A stretch of 64,000 bases of DNA from Tulasnella sp. 424 (taxonomy: Eukaryota; Basidiomycota; Agaricomycetes; Cantharellales; Tulasnellaceae): NCBI GenBank assembly GCA_019633425.1, contig WSUB01000131.1:55840-119839 (forward strand). The letters run 5' to 3'. The position numbers were made by a program, and so were the translations under genes. Of this stretch, positions 56,444-64,000 are shown piece by piece; positions within the stretch are counted from its first letter, which is position 1; each line of letters starts with the position of its first letter. A model generated the notes under the pieces. It saw only the letters and a list, made by a program, of their open reading frames with translations. It did no database searches and had not been told where the DNA came from.

Positions 56444-56620
56444 TAAAGCTTTGAGAAGCTGAGGCAAATAATATTGGAGCAATTGAGTTTGCATTTCCTC
56501 TATTCGTTGCGGAAGAGCTGGTCGTGGTAGAATGTTGTGTTGCGGTTTGTGTGCTGCCGGCAAGGAGAGGTGTCGATGCATGCAGAGAAGTATAAGAAGA
56601 GCGAGTGGATGGTAGATTGG

Positions 56621-58968
56621 TCAAAGTCGAAAGAGGGGGACAAGCTGTATAGAATGATGAGGTTTGTGTACCCGACTGTGAGGCCCCATATTGCTGAAGT
56701 GCGGGGTTGTACGGTGCTTCGGCGAGTCTGGGTCGCTTCTTCTCGGCTTTGACCTCTTCTTTAGCTTTCTTTTTGCGTCCGCAGCTTCTTGAACCTTTCT
56801 ACGTCGCTCAGATTCTTCGTTATCTAGTGTCTTCTGGATTTCGAGAACTTCGGGACCGAACACGTGTTGGAGATGCCAACGTGTCGTCGTTACCTTGTCA
56901 AAATCTTCGATCTCCGTCATACCTTGCCTCGCTGCTATCTGGCGAAGGTGCTGGTCCGACAGAAGGAACTTTTCCCCAAGGTCATTTGCCAGAGCGTCCG
57001 TTTGAGAAGTGTTGTGTCTCCAGTTCCACAGTTTGGCTCGAGCTTTTTGAAGAAATGTGTTGGTTCGTCTCTGAAACAATGCCGCTGAAGAAGGCTCTTC
57101 CGGTTCAGAATCCGAATCATCTGAATTGCTAATGGACTCGGGATCGAGGTTTGTTCCATTAACAAGCGTCTCGTTGGCAAGCTCCATTTCGACGTCGTTC
57201 CTGGCACAACGGTCACAGCACAGATAGCCACTTTCGTTATCTGAAAAAGCATAGCATTAGAATGATCTTCAGAAGCACAAGAGGAGGGACTGGAACCTTG
57301 ATCTTCACGAGCTGGGTTAGAATAGACTCGGTCGAGGAGAGCGCGACGACAGACCGGCTCCCTAATGAATAGAAGAAGATCCTTCTCGACCTTTTTAGAC
57401 TCTTTTTTCGCGTCGGGTTCCTGTGTAGTATCAGTAGCATTCCGAGTCTGTTCAGAGTGCAGTGCAGCGTGAAGAGCAACTTCATGAGTTCGGGGCTCGG
57501 CTGGTTCAGCGTCGGTGTAGGGGTCCACTGGAGGTTCATCTCCCGGGTCGAGGTTAGCATCCGCAACACCTTCACCTTCAGAAGCCAACAATTCTCCCCC
57601 CTCGTACACAGAGCGTTCAACAATAAGTCTTGCCCTGACCTGGTCTTCCGTACTCCGCCCGGCTCTCCCAGCTCTCTGAACCCACACCGAGAGGCTTGAG
57701 GGACATCCGTAGTTGCCGACATATTTGACACCATCCATATCGAGTCCCTAGAATAAAATCTAGCATCAGATGATTAACAGAACGATTCAAGTGAGAGGTA
57801 TACCATGGCCAAGGCTTCAGAAGCAAACACCGCTTTGATCTTGCTCTCGGCCTTCATATATTCGGTGAGGATGCGCGCCTTCGTCTCCTCGCCACGGAGC
57901 GAATGGTAACACTCGACCTGAGGATGAAGATGATTTGGGATCATGTCTAAAAAGGTGTAGAACAGCCGTTCGCATTGATCAAGCGACTGCGCGAATACAA
58001 TACCCTTCTCGAGGACGGCGTCTTGACCCAAGTCTTGGGGGATCATGAATGCCAGGTCTGAAGAGAGATCATTCTTCTTTCCAGTCATCTGAACAGCCTC
58101 CCAGCAGATATTGGGCCTATTGTTGCCTAGGTTGATGAACATAGTGCGTCGTTCCTTGAAGCCGAGGTGTCGTCGGACGTCTGCCCTCACGTCAGCAGTA
58201 AGAGTTGCTGACAGCGCGAGTACGGGGAGTTTCCGGTTGAGAAAGGATCTGATGGCCGAAACTCTTCCATAGTCGGGCCGGAAATCAGCTCCCCAGGTCG
58301 AGATACAATGTACCTCATCGACAACGAGGTACTCGATGAGCCCCATCGACTTGTTGTCGCCGAGAACCTGAGCCCAGCCCTCATTCGAAAGGATCATCTC
58401 CGGGGACGTTAAGACAACTTGATATCCTCCGGCCTTGATTCTCTGAATAACTTCCTGTCACTGTTCCGTGCTACCAAAAAGAGCAAAACAAACTTACGGC
58501 GAAAATTGACGTGGAGGCCGTTTGCCCGTTGACCGCCACCGCCTTCAGACCCATCTTGTTGAATGCATTTGCCTACAAAGCCTGATAAGCGAAGCTATAT
58601 GATCTCTCATGGATAACTGTTCTTATACCTGACTGATTTGGAGCGCGTTCAGCGGTGAAAGTACAAGCGCGAAGCCTTGCTGCTTCAGAAGCATCGGAAG
58701 GATTATTGGCAAACTCTTGCCTCCCCCTGTTGGCGCTACAACCAAGCAGTCTACACCACTCAGAATCGTAGCAGACGCGTGGGCCTGCCATGTGAAGGGT
58801 GTTTTCTGAAGGAGCTCTTGACATTTGATCGTGACGCGTTCCACAGATTCATCGTAGAGGTCGTCAAACACGTCTTTGGGTCCCTAATATAATATGGCTA
58901 TTAACGCGAATTAAAGTACAAGGACTGTAGAGGCGCAATCGTACTTCGATAAAAGACGGGTAGGTCAT
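56621..58968 (-). CDS. RecQ-like DNA helicase of the element
   Basis: Six exons, 58968-58945, 58883-58629, 58572-58498, 58454-57804, 57747-57297 and 57240-56621, sum exactly to 692 codons. Motif I is APTGGGKS (about residue 55), with DEVHCISTWGADFRPDYGR as motif II, LALSATLTADV as motif III and VQRAGRAGR as motif VI. A C-terminal region with LFIREPVCRRALLDRVY and CCDRCARND, probably zinc-binding, follows, then a basic tail. This is the SF2 RecQ core without an evident HRDC domain. It should unwind DNA 3'-5' using ATP, in the nucleus. The ATG is 60 bp from the right inverted repeat, so its promoter lies in or near the repeat. Its role in transposition is inferred. All frames are intact. Confidence 0.85.
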
Positions 58969-59027
58969 TGTGAGCGGGAGGTTCAGGAGGGAGGATTGGT
59001 GAGGGTGGTGTCGGTGAGGGGGTACGG

Positions 59028-59177
59028 TACTGTATGGCGCGCGTTTCGGCGATGGCACCCTACGAAGTACGTCAGGCGTTCTTGGGGGATACTCTGCACC
59101 CACCAAACTTGTTTGGTCCCACGGGTGCAAATTGAGTACACGTGACCCCCAACGACACGCCTGAGACTGGGAGGCTA
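59028..59177 (-). repeat. Right terminal inverted repeat (150 bp)
   Basis: Complement of 51939-52088 with one mismatch. Confidence 0.9.
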
Positions 59178-59186
59178 CCAAGCTAT
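59178..59186. repeat. Right target-site duplication
   Basis: CCAAGCTAT, identical to 51930-51938. Confidence 0.88.
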
Positions 59187-59524
59187 GCTTCTCAAGTTAA
59201 ACACGGCGCCTGGATTTTACCGCCTCTCATGAAACTACTACCACATCCCTACTCTTATTACACTAATGCATCAGGGGCTCTGAAGTCAGACACAAGTCCT
59301 CCCATGGGGACAAGCAGAACACTTCGGCCTCTCTGTACGTCTGAAGTCCAAGATGTTACTGGCATGACTCGTAACCACCCGCATCATTTCCGCTAGTGCC
59401 GTCAAAGGGAAAACCTGGCCTAGTATCGCTCCCCAGCTACTCCCGCGCCCCGATGTGACTCCGAGTCCACCCACAACCTGTCCGAATCACGTTCCGCATA
59501 CAGAACGCCTGTGAAGTCAGAATC
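59187..59524. other. Right flank of the element
   Basis: Unique sequence, no gene recognised. Confidence 0.35.
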
Positions 59525-60310
59525 CAATGGATTGAACGAGCCGATAAACATGGTCGCCAGCATTCAACAAAGTCTAGGTGAAAGGAGATATCGCCGCCCA
59601 CCCGCTGGCCACCCAGCCATTCCGCTCCCGACTACCCAGAAGTCGCCGCACCCGTCCAGCTCCACGTCTACCAATCGAACTTCGCCGCATCCCAACCTGA
59701 ACTGACCAAAAAGGCAAGACTGGATCTCTCCGTTGCGCAAGAGCCTCAAGCTGCCCGTGGCGTGCTGGCAGATCCATTGGCCAGCAAACCGCCACACGAA
59801 AAAGAGAATATTATCGAGTACTGAGCGGGGGCCTCGACACACCCGTCGAGCGACGGGATTCGTTGGAAGCAGTAAAGCATGCGCGGTCTCCCCCACCACC
59901 CCGATGAACCACGTTCCGCATGCCAAAGCTTACGAGGGAAAGATAAAACGACTTGAATGGGCCTTTAAACATGGTCGTCAGCTTCAACGTAGGCCAAGTG
60001 ACAGGAGATGGCATCGCTCACCTCGACCCCACCCAAGCCCACTGGCTGCCCAGCCATTCCACTCCCGACTACCCAGAAGTCGCCGCGCCCGTCCAGCTCC
60101 ACGTCTACCAGCCGAACTTCGCCGCATTAACACCAGAACCGACCAGAAATCTTCGGACACGTACCTCGCCACTGGCGTTCCAAACCACCCCTCTCGCTAT
60201 CGGGCACCAAACGTGGCATCAACACCTAGTCGGTATGCTTATAGTGAAAGAGGTGTCGCTTACCAGAAGAATGACCCATCTCGATGGGGTTGAGGTTGGT
60301 GGTTGAGGTC
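59525..60310 (+). pseudogene. Two tandem decayed copies of an unknown gene fragment
   Basis: 59560-59700 and 59970-60130 are about 85 percent similar. Copy 2 has the intact opening MVVSFNVGQVTGDGIAHLDP. Both copies share SHSAPDYPEVAAPVQLHVYQ (or HSTPDYPEVAAPVQ). Copy 1 continues in that frame through a charged tail ending KPPHEKENIIEY before TGA at 59822-59824, but its start is frame-shifted. Neither copy is complete. Family unknown. Confidence 0.4.
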
Positions 60311-61720
60311 GGTGGGTTGAGGGAAAAGCAGGAAAACATCCCTCTTTTTATATGGCGTCACGCGTAGATTACGTCAGCAGCCCAAATCAAGATCGGTGCT
60401 ACGCTGACACCCTCGCATCACTCTAAACCCACCTACATATCACAAGAACGTTTGATTTGGATCTTTGAGTGGTGCTGATTTGATTTCATGCGAGTCTAAG
60501 CGGGTTTGAAGGGCCGTTGGGCCTCTTCCAACCGATAGCGTCCATTCCGTCTCTCAACGTACCCCATACCATCGAATTGTATGTACTAATCTTCACTTCC
60601 AGTCGAGAACAGACGCTGAATAGAGGCGAAATATAATACAGTGCCGTCAGGAACTCGAGGCCTATCCCCACAAACGGAGGCTAGGATGATCAAAGGCACG
60701 CGTAAAATAATGCCGACAACTAAGCCACAGCTATTTAAAGTAATTTGCCTTTGGATCTACCGGAGCCCTCTAAGTAAAAAACAAAAGCTCGACACGGTCG
60801 AGCTAACAACCCGCGATCACGCAGTGACTATAGTGATACATTCCCTCGAACGCGGCGCGTTTGGCAACGGAAGAGCGAGGAAGACGCAAGGTAAAGACTT
60901 AGCAATCAAAGTGGGACAAATACTTGACGTCCAGATGCCAGAGAAACCTGAGGCTGATGAGCTGGCTTCAGCGCACCCTGAATCGAGGTATCGAACCCCT
61001 ATCCTTCGGGAAATCCAGTTGGTCTATTAATATCAAACGTACTTACCCTGCCATTTTTCGGTATTCAGCAAAAATCGCAGTCTATATTTAGTTTAACTTA
61101 TCTCTTCACGGCCCAACCATGACAGTGAGCAATAACTTCTTCCAGATATCCCGAACTGTCAGGTGGTCGGGGGATCAACCTTTCGCCAAAAGTTTGGCAT
61201 ATATGCCTCCGAGAAGCCAGGTCCATCGAGACTTCTGACGTGTTGGGAAAATTGGCAGAAGGCGAGTAGCAAGCCTTCTTCCTAAGCTGTGCCCGATCCG
61301 GCTGGCCGCGCCGATTGGTAGTTCCGAGAAAGACCCTATCAACAACGCCAAGCACCGTTCTACGAAACTTCCCATCTCACCCAATCGGCTCTCTCCCTGA
61401 CTTGTGCGTCTTCGGCAAGAAGTCTGGAATAACCCCCTTGCTCATTGACCCGTCGGCAGAAAAGGAGCTGCATTTCCACGCCTCTGCGACGATTCGAAAC
61501 AAGCAGACACAAAGCTTCCACCAACCCCGAAAGGAGAACAGCTGATTCATTGCTCCATATGAAGTTGGATGCCCAAGGATAGCTCACCTTGCAGAATGTT
61601 TTACCGTCGCTTCAATCTGATTTACCCTCAAGTCTCAAAATGGTGCTTTTGCCGCGCCGGGCGCCACATCGCATCCCGCCGGGGCAAGCAGAACTGGCTC
61701 TAAGATGTGTTTTCTAACCA
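60311..61720. other. Long intergenic stretch
   Basis: Several short frames only. The longest, 60641-61030 plus (129 codons, GTG start, basic), has no recognisable domain and is not called. Nothing else seen. Confidence 0.35.
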
Positions 61721-61727
61721 TATAAAA
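61721..61727 (+). promoter_or_regulatory. TATA box of the DUF1996 gene
   Basis: TATAAAA about 100 bp upstream of the ATG at 61824. Confidence 0.5.
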
Positions 61728-61823
61728 AGAGCCGCTTGACGTCTTGGCTTGAATCTTCAGCAACAGCAGCAGTCTCATATCGCTCTACCAGCTTGCCTTC
61801 AACAAACACTCTTCGTCTCCAGA

Positions 61824-63489
61824 ATGTTCCTCAAACCTTCTTTCGCAGCCATCCTTGCATCTCTCGCAAGCGTCGAGGTCGCCAACGCATGGTTCCGGTA
61901 CGCATCTTTTGCTCTTGAAGTTGATCAGTGCAGCATTGACTGAAAAAATGGGCTTATCTCTAGTCTCCCGTGCGCTACGCCTCTGGTCCAAGAGCGAGTC
62001 GACCCTATTATCTCTCCGGGTCAGATCAGCCAACACTTGCACAGTCTTCATGGTGGTAACAGCATCTCTATGAACTTGTCAGTCCATGCGTCCAGATATT
62101 CCACTTGCATATACGTCTGACTAAATTTGCCCTTGAAGGACATACAATTCTGCCCGCGCATCTACTTGCACCTCTTGCGCAGTCACTCAAGATCTCAGTA
62201 ACTACTGGACTCCCACCCTGTACTTCAAAGACCCCACCACGGGCCTATTCGAGAAAGTTCCCAATGGCGGCCTCCTTGTCTACTATCAGAACCGCGGTTC
62301 TGGAGACGTCGCGAATGGAGGCACAGGTCTGAAGGCTTTCCCTCCCGGCTTCCGCATGCTCAGCGGTGACGCTACGAAGCGGAGCAAGCTATATACCGAA
62401 GGTTTGGGAACTCAGGCCGAGTTGGCTGAACGCGCCATCAAGAGTACCTGCTTGCGATACGGCACTAACAATTCGGGTTACGATTTCTACGGTAAGCATA
62501 GCCCGGAATTTACCGGGACGGAATAGTTGGATTGAAGCGAACATTCCCGCGCAGGATTCCCTACAACCGATTGCGAGGCTGGCCTCAACGTGAGTTTCAA
62601 GTGTATTATTACCATATATTGCACGGGTACTGATACCGAAATCATCCTTCAGGCCCGTCTTCACATGTGAATGCCGATTTCCACCACCCTCCTGCCGTGC
62701 CACATATACTCACATCCTCGAACCTTTTCAGGCCCGCTTGCTGGGATGGCGTGAACCTCGACAGCGCCGATCACAAGTCCCACGTAGCTTATCTTTCTAT
62801 GCTCGACAACGGTGATTGCCCATCGACTCACCCGGTGCCCCTCATGAAGGTGTGTAATAATCCTTCATGGCGCCCTGAAAAACACATCACCTTACTATCT
62901 CAAACTCTTCAAGCTATTCTACGAAGTTACTTGGGACCTTTCGTCCTTCAGCAGCCGCTGGGTGGGCAAGCCCTGGCCTTTCGTCTGGAGCAACTCCGAC
63001 CCTACTGGTTATGGCTGGCACGGAGACTTGTGCGTCTTTCCGCCGCGCTACCTCTGTTTGATGCGGCTTACTCATCACATCAATTAAATCTTATAGCTTT
63101 AACGGCTGGGATACCACCGTTTTGTGCGTCCTTTGCTATGATTTATCTCCAACTGGTTGGCTTATCTTTGCCCCGTGCCTTTCTCTAGCCAAAATGCCAT
63201 CGACCACTGCAATTCGACACCTGACCAGCTAGCTGGTGTCGTTGAAGCCTGTCCCTACTTCACGGTGCAGCCGTCGACGACCTTTTCGGCCTGCCGCGCC
63301 AAGACTACTGAGGTTGTCGAGTCCATCAACGGACCCATGGCCAAGCTCCCTGGGTAAGGCTCTGCCCGTTCCCGGAAGGGTTCGTTGTATTGACAGTCCC
63401 TTATTCGACATAGCTGCAACCCTCTCCAGTACGGACCTGGTGCTGCTACTCTCTACAGTAGTAAGTCTTCCTTCGCGATTCTGGGCTAA
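61824..63489 (+). CDS. Secreted DUF1996 protein
   Basis: About nine exons with GT-AG introns. The start MFLKPSFAAILASLASVEVA with ANAWF is a signal peptide (exon 1, 61824-61897; exon 2 from 61964). DUF1996 landmarks follow in order: LVQERVDPIISPGQISQHLH with GGNSISMNL, TCTSCAVTQDLSNYWTPTLY, GLLVYYQNRG, AFPPGFRMLSGD, MPACWDGVNLDSADHKSHVA, DNGDCPSTHPVPLMK, WPFVWSNSDPTGYGWHGDFF, and a cysteine-rich tail ending GAATLYSSKSSFAILG. One junction (ARLH to MPACWDG) needs a GTGAAT...TTTTCAG intron, which restores the frame. The family is common in fungi, extracellular or wall-associated, and of unknown biochemical role. The cysteines suggest a disulphide-stabilised secreted protein. No breaks seen. Confidence 0.88.
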
Positions 63490-63832
63490 TGATTACGACT
63501 CATACTCCGACCTCTGCCCTTAGCTTCCAACTGCCCGATCTAAATTCTCTACGCCGGTCCGAGTTGCATCGCTGCTGTCTTGACTTTGTATCGCTTCCCT
63601 GCTGCGCAGACTGGAACCGCGAATATATATAAAATATATATTCTTAGAGATTTCCTCGAGTGTCATTGCGTGCCAACGCTGTCCTTGGAAGTTTGGGACT
63701 CGATCTAACTTAGGATACGGGACTGGAAAAGATGAAAGGATGAATTAAGGAAGTCTAGCATAAGATTTTTGGTCCAGTATAACCATACAACACGTACAAT
63801 AATACAATGTTCGTTACAGCGCAGCGGGAGCT
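63490..63832. other. Intergenic between convergent genes
   Basis: Contains an AT palindromic stretch near 63621-63642 (TATATATAAAATATATAT). Both neighbouring genes end here; terminators expected. Confidence 0.4.
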
Positions 63833-64000
63833 TTAGAGAGTCAGGGTTCTTCCTTCCTTTTCCTCATCCACCACTTTCTTCTTCTCCTCCAAGCCCCAGT
63901 TCTCATCCGTCACCTCATGCATATCCAACTGCTTCATGCCAAAGACCGTGACGAATCCAACCAAACTGATCGCTAGCATCACGAACCACATCGTCCTCAA
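63833..64000 (-). CDS. C-terminal end of a probable membrane transporter (partial)
   Basis: 56 codons open to the window edge, ending TAA at 63835-63833. A hydrophobic helix MWFVMLAISLVGFVTVFG is followed by a charged tail (MHEVTDENWGLEEKKKVVDE). This resembles the last membrane helix and cytosolic tail of an MFS or similar permease. The rest of the gene lies outside the window. Confidence 0.5.
   Translation of the reverse strand: MRTMWFVMLAISLVGFVTVFGMKQLDMHEVTDENWGLEEKKKVVDEEKEGRTLTL

Larger units (their letters stand above)
51939..59177. mobile_element. 7.24-kb DNA transposon-like element with DUF6589 and RecQ-like helicase genes
   Basis: Bounded by 150-bp terminal inverted repeats beginning TAGCCTCCCAGTCTCAGGCG, with one mismatch in 150, and a 9-bp direct duplication outside both ends. 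It encodes a plus-strand DUF6589 protein (53497-56443) and a minus-strand RecQ-like helicase (58968-56621), convergent with 177 bp between their stops. About 1.4 kb on the left is non-coding. Long inverted repeats with a 9-bp duplication resemble Mutator-like elements, but no Mutator, KDZ or Plavaka transposase is visible. Helicase-bearing fungal elements have, as far as I recall, been placed near the Academ superfamily; that is the first comparison to make. Near-identical ends indicate recent movement. Confidence 0.85.

Noticed and set aside
51939..59177. Classification as a Mutator, KDZ or Starship element
   Set aside because: No MULE, KDZ or DUF3435 tyrosine-recombinase sequence was seen; only the end length and 9-bp duplication resemble Mutator.
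60950..61030. GGGGTTCGATACC-like T-arm on the minus strand
   Set aside because: No matching acceptor stem, D-arm or anticodon arm at the right distance; not a tRNA.

Overview
The window looks like nuclear DNA of an agaricomycete (basidiomycete) fungus. Genes carry many short GT-AG introns of about 50-60 nt. The gene content is fungal: a kinase with a fungal-type HGDLKS loop, an F-box-like family in arrays, an H-type lectin, a DUF1996 secreted protein, an Rds1-type ferritin-like protein, and a DUF6589 protein. I cannot name the species; a Rhizoctonia-like or other plant- or soil-associated agaricomycete is a guess. No tRNA, rRNA or CRISPR was found.

Layout. 1-869: 5' part of a protein kinase (minus). 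1.57-9.4 kb: three tandem MFS transporter copies (minus); the first two look intact, the third is decayed. 9.9-11.3 kb: an isolated F-box-like gene. 11.9-16.6 kb: a DUF899 thioredoxin-fold protein, a short-chain dehydrogenase (SDR) and a secreted ferritin-like protein. 17.5-48.8 kb: a large F-box-like gene array. It holds plus-strand subfamilies A1 (four genes) and A2 (three, one frameshifted), minus-strand subfamily B (five), a divergent gene C, a decayed gene D and several fragments. Much of it is a segmental repeat, [SDR 5' piece]-A2-A1-(A1 piece)-B, so 5' fragments of the SDR gene recur at 24.5 and 31.05 kb. A 98-N gap at 47.08 kb is flanked by an exact 79-bp repeat and is probably an unmerged assembly overlap. 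50.7-51.6 kb: a triple H-type lectin. 51.94-59.18 kb: a complete 7.24-kb transposon-like element. 61.8-63.5 kb: a DUF1996 secreted protein. The 3' end of a probable membrane transporter closes the window.

The most notable item is the element at 51939-59177. It has 150-bp terminal inverted repeats with one mismatch and a 9-bp target duplication (CCAAGCTAT). It carries two convergent genes: a DUF6589 protein, which I propose is the DDE-type transposase, and a RecQ-like DEAH/DEVH helicase. The DUF6589 frame is broken by one extra base in a C-run. A second recurring oddity is that 13 F-box-like genes have a first coding exon consisting only of the ATG, directly followed by a phase-0 intron. Exon lengths in every intact copy confirm the frame. 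Automated annotation would easily miss these starts.
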